Shown one piece after another: positions 43,401 through 50,889 of a stretch of DNA of 64,000 nt. A program made the translations under genes and the position numbers. Below the pieces are notes generated by a model. It worked only from the letters and a program-made list of their open reading frames with translations, was not told where the DNA came from and made no database searches. Location of the stretch: NCBI GenBank assembly GCA_026874595.1, contig CM049307.1, positions 91,887,830 through 91,951,829 on the forward strand, written 5' to 3'. This stretch comes from Sipunculus nudus. Its lineage: Eukaryota > Annelida > Sipuncula > Golfingiida > Sipunculidae. Each line of letters starts with the position of its first letter. Positions within the stretch are counted from its first letter, which is position 1.

Positions 43401-46400
43401 TGTGACAAAGACTTTACGGTATAAATATTGTTTTAAGCATGCGCATATGGAATGTAAAAAGGTGTTTCCTTGAAATGTAACTGATTTTGAAGTTTGACAG
43501 CTGTCCCAGCCATTCCCACAATTCCAAACTGGAGCAGGTTCGTTATGAGTAGAATCGACATCTGGCCCAAGGGTGGCAGTGAAAGTTCCTAAAGCGTTCG
43601 GTAAAGCATGGTCATATAAACATTCTTAAATTATGTTAGATAAGTTTAACTTGATGTATATATTATCTGGTAACCACTGAATAACATGGAAACTTATTCA
43701 GTTCTCCAGTTTAGTCTAGTATATATGTTTTGTTTTGCGTGGAAAAATATGCGATGATAATAAAGTGGTTCCTTTAAATTTCCTTTAGTGTAAAATGTTT
43801 GTACATTTAGGAAAATCAAAACATCTTTAACAATCAATAACAATCCAGGGAATGACCTAAACATAGGGGCGTCAATATAATGAGGGGGTAGGGGTATATA
43901 TCCCCCCACCAACTTTGTGGCAAGGGGATAGTCAATATAATCTTCCCCCACCCCAATTCAGAGAACATTATTTATATATTGCAAATGAAATATAGTAATA
44001 AATAAAATTATAGACTTTGATTTCATATATGAGTTTACTATATGAAATATTATATCTAAACCTGGTTTAGAAGTAACATATACTTGAACATAATACCTTA
44101 TTTTCTAAAACCTTATACTTAATTGTAATATATTTGAAATTTGTCATACAGACGCTTAAAACGTAAACAGATATATATATGTGTGTATGTGTGTATGTAT
44201 ATACGAGTCACCCCCACCCACACCCCCACTCTGGAAGAAAAATTGACGACGCCACAGCTGATACATACTTATTGTTAAATGACTGGATACTAAGTATATT
44301 AATTATCCCGATTATAACGCGAATGCCTGGGTAGTGTCAGACAGAGATCCCGAAAAAATGCATTTTAACCGACATTACATTCTTTACATAGCCTTTTGGA
44401 ATTCCTTTACGCCTGTCTACGCTCTCATAGTATACACGAGAGAATCTTTTGCGGGTGCCACATTCTTGAAACATCCCCGTCATCATTCTTGTTTTTTCCC
44501 CAAGTCAAACAAAGGAATTCTTTGAACAATACAGAAGACCCACAAAGGACTGATGTAGACCTCTTATGATGGTTAATCTCAAAGATGTTAAACACTGGGG
44601 GATGTTCCTTTTTTAATATGTTATGTGATGACACATATGACCCCCGGGATAAAATAAAACATAAAATTTGTCAGCGGTTGTCTTTGAAATGTTAATCTTA
44701 AGTGTGATAGGCAGCCTTGCTTTAGCCTTGAACTCGACTCTCTCCCAAGAACCTTCACTTAATAATGTGCGGAAAACCATCCCCCCGAGGTTGAACCAAG
44801 TCGGCGCTCGGATGCGATGCTGCATAGTGAGTTGGAACAGGCCGGGAATAATGTGGTTTTTTTGTGTATTTGTACACGAAAATAAAAACCATGTGCATAC
44901 GAATCACTAATGAATTGGAAGATATACAATTACCTGCGAATACGATAATGTACCAAATGGGCATGAAATAAAGGTAATAATGTCCATTGTTTGCTACTAA
45001 AATCAAGAGTATGTATGTTGGTCCCAATTTCCGCCTACAGCATATAAAGGTTGACTGTTGTTTTCATATGTTCATATCTGATCTTTGACTTTGTCTTGAT
45101 TTCTTTTAGGTCTTTTTATTCTTGTATTTTTCTCAATCCGTCTCTGCATGGCCCCTCGCATGGAGAACTATCCGTCCCTGACCCCTCCCATGGAGACTAT
45201 CAAACTATCCTCTCTCGTTTTGACACTGCCTGCCGACCTTAGAGATCCGTTCACCAGTGGGAACTGGTTTTTTTGGGGGGCAAAGACCTTGACCAGCTGC
45301 CCGAACGGGAAGCTAACTAACAAACAGAGGTCAATAACGAACTAAGTAAGCTTCAATGGTCTAAACAAAGCCTAGCGTACATGTTACGAAATTCGAATAG
45401 AACACATATTATAATTTCCTATCGCAAAGTCGTGTCGTAAATACCCCATGTTTGTTTCGTATTTTTTCGTACATTATCCAAATTTCTTGCAAAAGGGGAC
45501 GGGGTAATCACATCAAATACTGATGAGTCACATGACCACCCATGGGAACATTGGTTAAATACATATTGGCTTTATACTCGACAAATAGGAAATACTAGTA
45601 TAAAGAAGACTATGGCAATAAAAAGGACTAAGTACTTAAGCCCAGCCAACAAATTATGAAACTTGGATACCGTACGATAGGGAGCTAGTTACAAACCAAA
45701 ATGTCGAAAAGGCTATAAATTTTCGATACGATACAAAGCCGAGATCTTAGCACTTAATATCAGATTTCGACGCGTTGCGATTGGAAGCCAAGAAACAACG
45801 AGCTCTGCTTCGTATTCTATCGTATCCATAAATTCGTAACGTGTAAGCTTGGTTTTACTCTGCAATATATCGCCTTACATTGTTTGCCAATACGAAATCA
45901 GAGATTCATTCGATTTTTTTCAGGTTCTTTGGTAACAAAATGGTCATACACCTCCATACATAAAGTACTAAAACATCCTCTTGAACCACAAATTAAAAAA
46001 AATAGAAAATCATGGAAACGTTTGCTTTTCTTTTATTGAACATCCGCGAACGTTTACACAATGTTTGCTACTATGTTTTTCTCAATATTGATTTATAACA
46101 AATAAAGCATGTACTATAGCAGCATTGCGTGCAAGCCTCAGGCGTCCTTTAAACCGGTTGACACTTGAAGAGCGTAGGAAGTGCCGCCGGTAGTTGGTGA
46201 CTGACATTAGAGTTATCGTCCATATTTCCCAGCAGAACAAAGCGGTTATAGTGTACGCCATCGATGATACACAAATTACGTCAGCATAAAAGAATCCTTT
46301 TATTCTTCGTCGTCATTTATTGAACAACTCTTTCACAGTATTTTAGGACAGCTTGGAATCGTTATCCTTACAACTAAGCTCTCGACACGATCACGGAAAT

Positions 46401-47339
46401 TATTTGTCAATGTCTGCTGATCTTCCCCCATATTAAAGTCTTCTTATTAACACAGAACAAAGAGTAAAATAATAGAAAAGACAAGTTTTCTCTTGCCCTT
46501 GCCACTGATCCGCAAATATGTATTTTAACTTTATATATGTGCTTCATTTTATACCGGATATTTCTTAGACTAGGAAGTCATCAGGTACGTATATCAATAA
46601 ACCAATCCAGGTGGACAAGTTGTTAACGGGTTAGAACCGTATGGCACGGGGATGTATCAGCCGATGTCATATTTCACTCGAAAATACTGTAAAACTCGTC
46701 GGGAAAGCTAAGTATTCCAGTATATGGCATGGTCTTATGGGGCCTATGGCCTATTGGGGGGGGGGGGGGGGGGGTGGTAACGACACATTTAAAGAAAAGG
46801 ATACGACAGCTCTTTGTTAAGCACCTACTAGTTTCATGCTAGTGTATTAAAACCAGGGTTTATTGGCCCAAGGGAGAACCTGGGACGATGCATTGAAAGA
46901 AAGGTATTAAAAACTGGAACATTAAGTTAGGGGTATAAAAGTAATTTTAAGTATAGCTATAAAACACACAAGGAGGGGAAGTTACTAATGTACACACAGA
47001 CATACACACTTATGAAAGCATGATTAGTTAGTTCATAGACTTTTTAATGATCCTTATTGATATCACTGGTTACTGTTAACCATGACCTCCTGGATACTAG
47101 GACACATGATGAAATGGTGGTATAGAAAAAAATTATAAGTCGGGGCTCTACACCCGTCATCAATTTCTTAACACACTTACTTGAATAATATTTAGGCTGA
47201 CTATTGGCAACAAAGGTTATGGTGCGGTCGGTAAAATCTTCAGCCCATCTTTGAATGTGACGTATGCGTTCTATGACGTCATCAGGAATGGGGTCATGGC
47301 CGTCTCTGTCCAGGTGTTTCAGTAGTACGTGTAACTGTC
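8554..47339 (-). CDS. C16orf89 homologue (UPF0764/DUF4735), partial, five internal exons
   Basis: The coding join is 47339-47181, 15726-15576, 13990-13876, 9792-9654, 8697-8554, all on the minus strand (708 nt, 235 whole codons). Assigned by recalled similarity to vertebrate C16orf89: LQPKMW (residues 58-63), FGPG (72-75), SDECL (92-96), a two-Cys block ending in YSLSH (127-131), FCANM (160-164), DLFMEQ (182-187), LCG (190-192), KKILSWQ (206-212) and GCYG (216-219). Intron phases are 1, 2, 0 and 1, and each junction restores a codon. The human protein is reported as secreted and thyroid-enriched, of unknown biochemical function. The seven cysteines here (95, 109, 115, 144, 161, 191, 217) fit a disulphide-bonded secreted protein. 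The signal-peptide exon and the C-terminal Asp-Gly-Cys region are missing. No stop or frameshift was seen in any exon, so this looks like a live gene rather than a pseudogene. Confidence 0.88.
8698..9653 (-). other. Intron D-E of the C16orf89-like gene
   Basis: 956 nt with donor GTGGGG and acceptor TTTCAG. It contains the TGCCCGATTTCTATTGG word at about 9189, which matches the diverged repeat at 2889. Nothing else is recognised. Confidence 0.7.
9654..9792 (-). CDS. C16orf89-like exon D (GC...FCANM...DLFMEQ)
   Basis: This 139-nt exon encodes residues 142-187 plus the first base of codon 188. The acceptor is TTGGTTTCAG and the donor CAAG|GTGGGG, which is weaker than consensus at +3 to +6. It holds a GCFHG motif, FCANM and DLFMEQ. 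In human C16orf89 the equivalent segment also runs from a GC motif through FCANMM to DIFMEN, with matching spacing. It enters in phase 0, as required by exon C, and leaves in phase 1, as required by exon E. Confidence 0.88.
10729..10770. repeat. (AT)n microsatellite
   Basis: A perfect AT dinucleotide run of about 42 bases. It creates spurious YIYIYI-type reading frames. Confidence 0.9.
11526..11672 (+). repeat. Minisatellite, unit about 21 bp
   Basis: About six to seven imperfect units of an ACGACTTATTATCTCGTGGG-type motif run head to tail, with one shortened unit near 11640. The tandem array explains why the frames through 11340-11771 stay open on both strands. Confidence 0.75.
11769..11877 (+). 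repeat. 59-bp tandem duplication
   Basis: A segment beginning AAAAAATCTATTCATACCCA is repeated once at an offset of 59 bases (11776 and 11835) with near-perfect identity over about 49 bases. This suggests a recent local duplication. Confidence 0.9.
12024..12060 (-). other. Candidate 37-nt cassette or cryptic exon
   Basis: On the minus strand a TTTTGTTTTCAG acceptor is followed by 37 bases and a consensus GTAAGT donor. The segment lies inside the phase-0 intron between C16orf89-like exons C and D. Its length is not a multiple of three, so inclusion in that transcript would shift the frame. It could be a poison exon, part of a small nested gene, or chance. Confidence 0.3.
12100..12300 (-). other. 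CpG-richer patch with a short Cys-X4-Cys open frame
   Basis: The minus strand is open through this patch and reads YCMVPQC near 12215-12195, reminiscent of the first Cys pair of THAP zinc fingers. The later THAP landmarks (Phe-Pro, Trp, Cys-X2-His) are not present in frame. A CTATATA word at about 12230-12236, just upstream on the minus strand, could be a TATA box. It may be a decayed transposon exon or the first exon of a small nested gene. I regard it as unresolved. Confidence 0.2.
13063..13130. repeat. Fold-back repeat, copy 1
   Basis: This shares GTAAACACAGTCCACGTGTG and the flanking GTTATGG...CATAACAAG arms with 20132-20202. The arms are imperfect inverted copies, so the unit can fold back. 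It is likely a small non-autonomous mobile element or a fragment of one. Confidence 0.6.
13290..13618 (-). mobile_element. tRNA-derived SINE, copy S1
   Basis: Read on the minus strand it starts GGCTTCTGTGGCTCAG, which carries a pol III A box, followed by a GCGAGTTCGAATC B box about 35 bases on. The body contains CACGGTCGGCCCCCACCC, then GTGCGCCTTTCGGGGGTTCC, GGTATG, CCTGGTTAACG and a CGTAGTCCGAAACC tail. The same blocks in the same order occur at 41714-42030 and partly at 35440-35715. It sits in the C-D intron in the same sense as the gene. About 330 bp. Confidence 0.85.
13876..13990 (-). CDS. C16orf89-like exon C (two-Cys block, YSLSH)
   Basis: This 115-nt exon supplies the third base of codon 103 and codons 104-141. 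The acceptor is CTTTTACAG and the donor GAAATG|GTGCGT. It encodes a Cys-X5-Cys pair (109, 115), MTAPGY and YSLSHEVFYLEIGEM. Human C16orf89 has a comparable Cys-containing segment, then MTKPGCSGY and LSHQLLFFL. Both other minus-strand frames contain stops, which supports the chosen frame. Phase is 2 in and 0 out, in agreement with its neighbours. Confidence 0.88.
13991..15575 (-). other. Intron B-C of the C16orf89-like gene
   Basis: 1,585 nt with donor GTATTT (weak) and acceptor CTTTTACAG. AT-rich. No mobile element or second gene recognised. Confidence 0.7.
15576..15726 (-). CDS. C16orf89-like exon B (LQPKMW, FGPG, SDECL)
   Basis: This 151-nt exon completes codon 53 and encodes residues 54-102 plus two bases of codon 103. 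The acceptor is TTTCTGTTCCAG. The donor TCTAA|GTATTT departs from consensus but is the only GT that keeps both the family alignment and the phase to exon C. It encodes LQPKMWRHDYP, DFGPG and an acidic run ending QSDECL. Human C16orf89 has LQPGFWKL, then a FGP motif, then SDVCL at similar spacing. Confidence 0.88.
16734..16856. repeat. Pyrimidine (CT)n/TCTG tract
   Basis: About 120 bases of imperfect CT and TCTG repeats on the plus strand. Confidence 0.9.
18455..18525. repeat. Decayed 11-bp minisatellite (ACATCGGGGTG type)
   Basis: Tandem, imperfect ACATCGGGGTG-like units, with oppositely oriented CCCCGATGTG units just upstream. Related arrays occur at 22535-22605 and 41605-41690. Confidence 0.5.
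19404..19440. repeat. (GT)n(GA)n microsatellite
   Basis: A GT run of about 25 bases followed by a short GA run, directly abutting the hairpin at 19444. Confidence 0.9.
19444..19503. repeat. Perfect 19-bp inverted repeat (hairpin)
   Basis: The arm AGTGACGCCTTTTAGATAG at 19444-19462 is exactly complementary to 19485-19503, separated by a 22-base AT-rich loop. It lies between a GT/GA tract and an AT tract. It could be the termini of a tiny MITE or a snap-back product of microsatellite instability. Confidence 0.9.
19559..19611. repeat. (AT)n microsatellite
   Basis: A perfect AT run of about 53 bases. Confidence 0.9.
20132..20202. repeat. Fold-back repeat, copy 2
   Basis: CCTTGTTATGG at 20134-20144 is perfectly inverted as CCATAACAAGG at 20185-20195. 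The interior GTAAACACAGTCCACGTGTG is shared exactly with the copy near 13090. The stretch to about 20395 carries more CACGTG/CACACAG words that may belong to the same element. Confidence 0.65.
20804..20873 (+). repeat. 36-bp tandem duplication
   Basis: TCAGTAAAACAATGCATTTC and the following bases are repeated once directly, with small indels. Confidence 0.8.
21069..21114. repeat. (ATT)n microsatellite
   Basis: About 15 ATT units in a row. Confidence 0.95.
22535..22605. repeat. Decayed 11-bp minisatellite, second locus
   Basis: Repeated ACATCNG/ATGTCGGG words at about 11-base spacing, related to 18455-18525 and 41605-41690. The open frames on both strands across 22309-22697 include this array and show no domain. 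Confidence 0.4.
24433..24535 (-). mobile_element. tRNA-like SINE head, second family
   Basis: On the minus strand GTAGTGGTATATGCATG resembles a pol III A box and CCAGGTTTGATCCC a B box, about 50 bases apart. The spacing is longer than in most tRNA genes. The intervening sequence does not fold as a clean tRNA by eye, so a tRNA-derived SINE is favoured over a functional tRNA gene. Confidence 0.45.
25405..25464. repeat. (AT)n microsatellite abutting the LTR
   Basis: About 60 bases of AT repeat with one GT interruption, ending exactly at the LTR boundary. Confidence 0.9.
25623..25628 (-). terminator. LTR polyadenylation signal
   Basis: AATAAA on the minus strand, 352 bases downstream of the LTR TATA box and in the sense of the host gene. 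Confidence 0.5.
25980..25987 (-). promoter_or_regulatory. LTR TATA box
   Basis: TATATAAG on the minus strand, about 250 bases into the LTR. It would drive transcription towards lower coordinates. Confidence 0.55.
26238..28379. other. no gene recognised
   Basis: Contains a promoter-like cluster at about 26770-26835 (a TGCGCATGCGTCA word and a CCATATAAAAA word) without a following ORF, and a short (CA)n at 27166-27182. An open frame at 26427-26744 on the minus strand shows no domain. Confidence 0.35.
26338..26353. repeat. Poly-C tract
   Basis: A C-rich run of about 16 bases with a single T. Confidence 0.9.
28380..28496 (-). mobile_element. hAT-like terminal fragment
   Basis: On the minus strand it begins CTAGGGCTGCAAGATATTAT and continues with ATCGATGTATCGG words. 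This is the form of the TAGGGCTGCA...ATCG termini known from non-autonomous hAT elements. No second terminus or transposase was seen. Confidence 0.4.
30442..30457. repeat. Poly-C tract
   Basis: A run of about 16 C. Confidence 0.95.
30660..30790 (-). mobile_element. tRNA-like SINE fragment
   Basis: On the minus strand CCCGTGTTCGATTCCCGG (about 30730-30713) is a good pol III B box. The matching A box is only weakly visible near 30770-30785. It is likely a truncated tRNA-derived element. Confidence 0.4.
32300..32900. repeat. Island of TCGTAG/CTACGA words
   Basis: About ten CTACGAC, TCGTAGG, GTCGTAC and TTACGAC words occur in 600 bases, in both orientations, against an AT-rich background. The composition resembles 1-360. 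It contains no convincing gene. I infer a decayed palindromic repeat. Confidence 0.35.
34190..34660. repeat. Dispersed repeat with GGGTAATCTGA ends, copy 1
   Basis: TTCAGATTACCCTCC near 34293-34307 and GCGGGTAATCTGA near 34610-34624 are inverted. The AT-rich interior shares TCATGATATA and ATATTGAC-type blocks, in order, with 50310-50600. This is the pattern of a fold-back or MITE-like family. Confidence 0.45.
34760..34815 (-). mobile_element. hAT-like terminal fragment
   Basis: On the minus strand it begins GTAGGGCTGTATGAATATAA and continues with ATAACGTATCGA. It resembles the ends near 28496 and 35145 in the same orientation. Confidence 0.35.
34990..35145 (-). mobile_element. hAT-like terminal fragment
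   Basis: On the minus strand it begins TTAAGGCTGCGCGATATTAT and continues CGTTATAATTATATATCGCG, then TTTTGTGATACATT. This is the familiar GGGCTGC-GATATTATCG terminus of non-autonomous hAT elements. Confidence 0.5.
35440..35715 (+). mobile_element. tRNA-derived SINE, copy S3 (head truncated)
   Basis: It contains GGTGAGATTTCCCACGGT, ACTCACAAACGAGTGCGCC, GGTTTCTCGGTGGTATGACC, TGCTTAACACCAG and a GCAG tail in the same order as 41714-42030. The tRNA head is decayed and about 25 extra bases sit near 35530-35560. The frames at 35250-35642 (plus) and 35381-35617 (minus) are translations of this repeat. Confidence 0.75.
36620..36648. repeat. (TG)n tract
   Basis: Short imperfect TG repeat. Confidence 0.8.
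36660..37440. other. CpG-richer, non-repetitive island
   Basis: About 780 bases are visibly richer in G+C and CpG than the surrounding intron. Frames on both strands are open for 60-100 codons (for example 36909-37220 plus), but none shows a known domain or good splice sites. TTGATTAC and CTGTCA words near 36873-36895 resemble homeodomain/TALE sites. It could be an intronic enhancer, an internal promoter or a decayed element. Confidence 0.3.
38789..38808. repeat. Poly-G tract
   Basis: Two G runs separated by a T, about 18 G in total. Confidence 0.9.
39486..39563 (+). repeat. 39-bp tandem duplication
   Basis: Two units of 39 bases, each starting TTTGCTGAC and ending GAGAGGCGTGGAACG. They differ mainly in the middle. 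Confidence 0.9.
41605..41690 (+). repeat. Decayed 11-bp minisatellite, third locus
   Basis: Successive units ACATTAGGATG, ACATCGGGACG, CCATCGGTCTG and ACACATCGGGTTG show an 11-base period. The array lies about 25 bases upstream of SINE copy S2. Confidence 0.6.
41714..42030 (+). mobile_element. tRNA-derived SINE, copy S2 (best preserved)
   Basis: GGCTTCTGTAGCTCAGTG gives the A box and GTGAGTTCGAGTC the B box at tRNA spacing. The body runs CACGGTCGGCCCCAACCC, ACTCACAAATGAGTGCGCC, TATCGGGGGTTCCTCG, CCTGGTTAACACCAG and CGTAGTCCGAAACC, and ends near CTCTGCAG. It is antisense to the host gene. The head could be mistaken for a tRNA gene, but the shared 3' body with S1 and S3 shows it is a SINE. Confidence 0.88.
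43864..44256. mobile_element. MITE-like element with GGGGCGTC / GTGGCGTCGTC ends
   Basis: The left end reads TAGGGGCGTCAATATAATGA and the right end, reversed, GTGGCGTCGTCAATTTTTCT. Both are followed by GGGGGT-rich sequence. An internal AGTCAATATAAT repeat lies near 43929. The ends look like imperfect terminal inverted repeats of a short non-autonomous DNA transposon. No coding content. Confidence 0.4.
45378..45848. mobile_element. MITE-like element with ACATGTTACGAA ends
   Basis: Left ACATGTTACGAAATT and reversed right ACACGTTACGAATTT match at 13 of 15 positions, about 470 bases apart. The interior has repeated TACGAT/TCGTAT words. No ORF. Confidence 0.4.
46756..46774. repeat. Poly-G tract
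   Basis: A near-uninterrupted run of 19 G, able to form a G-quadruplex. Confidence 0.95.
47181..47339 (-). CDS. C16orf89-like exon A (most upstream exon found)
   Basis: This 159-nt exon starts after a TTATCCTTACAG acceptor with two bases (GA) completing a codon from a missing upstream exon. It then encodes residues 1-52 and ends TCAA|GTAAGT, a consensus donor in phase 1. It carries a QLHVLLKHL helix-like start, an RIRHIQRW segment and SQPKYYS just before the splice. Human C16orf89 has an EQL motif, then a helical region, then SDPKYL at the same point. The match is weaker than in exons B-E, but the phase and the PKY motif support it. Confidence 0.75.
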
Positions 47340-48893
47340 CTGTAAGGATAAATGACAAGGGTAATTGATTCATGAAATTGAAACATGATACTAATCAAAC
47401 TGAAAGTACCAATTTTTTCGCCATAAAAAATTTTTTCTGTTTTTTTTTTATCTGTGCAGCTACTCTATTTTGTTTTCATTTGATCCCTGATAATTTGATT
47501 TTTTATCGAAAACCAAAAATAAAAAGTTGTCGCCCAAAAGCGTTATTTTCTGAAAAAAAGCATACCTTTTTTGTCCTCATTATTTTTTCGGTAAAACGAC
47601 AAACAAAAAGATGTGGTGATCATCTGACAACAAAGCATATGCATTTCTTTGTACAAAGTCCATAGAGTAGATCAAAATGGAATAAAACAAAATATTAATT
47701 TTAATGCAACAATTAATTGATGACCTACGCTACAGACCCAACACCAGATTTATTGACGATAAACACAGATAACATCACAGTTAAATCACTCATTATTAGA
47801 TGTTAGACATCCAGGATACTTAACTACGTCATTAATAAATATTCCCAATTTGATAAATACAACCTAATTGAAAGTATCAAAACTAATCCTGAATTAGATT
47901 CCCTATCTTGTATATGGCACACAAATTGATTTACTCTCTCGCTCTCTCTCTCATTGAGTGTTCCAGTTAATTTTAAAATAAAGAGAAGTGTATTAAGCAG
48001 AACTTAGTTTCTAACATGGGGCAAACGAAAGAGTGTGATATGCTGTCATCACGCGAGACGAGATGTTACTTGGCCTGCAAGTTACCCTCCACCAGCATAT
48101 GCTGCCATATTTTCTTCTTATTCCCATTGGACCGATAAGATTGCAAACGACCTATTAAGTTGCTGCTTGGCGTGTGATAGAGGTCTTCCAAATCTAGGGC
48201 GTATTTTATGCTCTCATGAAGAACTCCAACGCAGCCTTCCCAAGGGACGCGGAAAAGGAGTTACGGGTCTCCAAAACACTGGTTTAATACCCCAACAAGC
48301 GATGTCACACGTAATCATTCATATAAAGCTCCGCTACCCAATGTAAAAACACCTCCACAGATTAGCACTTGTCTAATAATCTGTTATTTTCGGAACTGTA
48401 ATTCCCTGCGTGCCTTGAAGTCGCACTTATCTGTTGGTGTTTGACGGTTTGAGCGGAAGTTTTCGTTGAGTTACGGTTATAAAGTCCCGACTCGATGGAA
48501 ACAGTTTTGTTGAAAGGAGAACATTTTAGCAGCCTTAACGGAAATTTATAGCACCTTTGAGAACAGACGCAATGAATCATCAACTATGAGTAATGAGAAC
48601 TAGACGAATTCAAAGGCTATATACGCTCTTAGAAGCAAAAAATAAATATAAAAATTATTTGCTGACGGGTAGGGAACCAATAAGTTCAAAGGCATGAAAT
48701 TAACCGTTTATTATATCCATAAAAGAAAATAAATTTTATTTTCTCGGCCCCCTTCGTCTGTAACTCGACAACTGACATACTTGCTTAGATTATTCTTATG
48801 CATTAAGCCAGTCTCTCTCCCTGTCTCTCTCTCAATGGTAATTTTGGAACGGTCGCGTTTGATATATAAGACGTCGTGTCCTCGCGTGGGAGA

Positions 48894-48907
48894 ATATATA
48901 TATATAT

Positions 48908-48944
<37 letters not shown>
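48894..48944. repeat. (AT)n(GA)n microsatellite
   Basis: A short AT run followed by about 37 bases of GA repeat. Confidence 0.9.
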
Positions 48945-48947
<3 letters not shown>

Positions 48948-50249
48948 GTGGAGTTCACGTTATTTCGTTTCGAATTGATGTCAAATCCTTCATGATATAT
49001 TAGGAAAATATAGAAAATGTCCCATTAGGACACACTTGACCATAGAATGCTCACCTTAATATATACATGAAATATACAAATATATATTTACAACGAAATA
49101 CCCATGAATTATATACATATATATTTATGTCAGAACACTTATACAAGCATATATTGCAATAAGCTACCAGATTACAGAAATATATTGTCAACAACATTCG
49201 TTGGCAACAGCCAGCGATGTGATATATATGTCTCATAATGAGCAACGTGTCAAAACGATAGACTGCTAATGAAAGAAAATCAGGCCTTCGTTATCACCCA
49301 GTAATACCACTGTCCAGCTAATAATGAAGATGTGTGTACCCGACTAACCTGTTGCTATATTTAACTCTATGTCGTAAGTGGATACACGTGTATAACTCTT
49401 TATTTCACTCACTGTTTGCGCTATAGCTGTACGATCGATGTATGTATTTAAGCTGAACTGTTCTTTAGAAAAAGCAGTTATCCTTCAAACTAATTTTTAT
49501 AATCTGTCCTAGCTGGGTCTTAATTTCTTTATTATTTTACCCCTCATCGGTTGGGGCATTGTTTTACCCTTGTCTTGTCTGTTTCCAATTAAATTGGAAA
49601 AGTCCTGAACAGATTTAGATGCAACTTTGTGAAGTGTCAGGATAATACCTAAGAGACAACCTATTAAATTTTGGAGAAAATCTATATCACACTAGTTTTT
49701 TTATTAACTCAAATGTTCCAATCCCATTGTGACACATGACTATTCTTTATACAGGAGCTACCAATGACCTGTGCTGGTCACGCGTGAACAAGAACACAGG
49801 AGATTTTGATTAGGGCCCTAGCGGGGGTATTAATGCTGCGACTTTACATGCAATATCTTTTATTATATTACATACAAAAAATGTTATTATATTGATTTGT
49901 TTTATGTTTTATTGTTTATATATTGTTTCATGGGAGAACTGAGGTTCTTGTGTTCACAAATCGTTAATCACCTGCTTATATATACTCAGACCACTAGCAA
50001 CGTAGCAAGGATATATATCCCAATGTATTTTTGTCCTCATTCCTTGGCATTCCAGCGGTATTCCTGGTTCGCATACACTCTTCGCCATGGTAACTAATCA
50101 GCCCGGTTTGTTTTTCCATTCAGATCACCTGGCCTTGCTTTCATTCAATACTTTTTACGATATTAATTCTCCGACACGTGGTGCCCATGAGTTTATATCG
50201 AGTGTAAAGCTTTCAGAATATCCCCATTTGTGTAACACTCACACCCCTA

Positions 50250-50645
50250 TCCCCCCACACCCCGGTAACATGAAATCATTTTCAGATTACCCCGTTACAT
50301 AACTTCAGGTCCCCCCCAACTGTTCAGATTACCCCCTTCCTGATTTAGCCCAATAATATATTACTATGCTTAAAGCTCATGATATAATATTTAAATAAAC
50401 CACATGAAATATACAAAATATTTTCTATTTATAGTATTATTGACGTATACACATCATGAAAGCGCATTGCATATTTCATGCAAACATACAGAGAGAGTCA
50501 ACCTAATTAGGGAAGTCTTGAAGGAAGATATTATAAGAATTTAACCACATAAACATAAAGAAATAATTATTTGAGGGGTAATCTGAAATCGATTTTTCTA
50601 GCTACCGTGTGCGGAGAGTTAGCCTGAGATCGATACATATGTATT
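50250..50645. repeat. Dispersed repeat with GGGTAATCTGA ends, copy 2
   Basis: TTCAGATTACCCC words at 50281-50335 and GAGGGGTAATCTGA near 50574 are inverted. The AT-rich interior aligns in order with the copy at 34190-34660. Confidence 0.45.
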
Positions 50646-50867
50646 ATGTTCGTCTTGTCATATTTGAAATTTATAAGGGCTTGCAGCCACGCACTTCCGA
50701 TGTATTCTGGACCACATACCACCTGTGGACCCACCGTTTTTTTTATAAAGCCAGTTCCAGACATGTCATGTGCTTCGATATTTTATTTGATGATAAAATT
50801 AGTTAAACAAATGTAAGACTCCTCCTCCACAGGCATCATTAAGGCTGTACCAAAATTTGTTGTTAAA

Positions 50868-50889
50868 TTATATATATATATATATATAT
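50868..50889. repeat. (AT)n microsatellite
   Basis: Short AT run. Confidence 0.85.

Larger units (their letters stand above)
15727..47180 (-). other. Giant intron A-B of the C16orf89-like gene (about 31.5 kb)
   Basis: It runs from the GTAAGT donor of exon A to the TTCTGTTCCAG acceptor of exon B. The split codon A|AA restores lysine. I found no exon of this family inside it and no independent gene that I could support. It holds the solo LTR, two SINE copies, other tRNA-like elements, hAT-like ends, MITE-like elements and microsatellites listed separately. Open frames such as 18288-18677, 22365-22697 and 36909-37220 have no recognisable domains. The stretches 15727-16733, 22606-24432, 28497-30440, 32901-34189, 37441-38788, 39564-41604, 42031-43863 and 45849-46755 hold nothing I can name. 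Confidence 0.7.
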
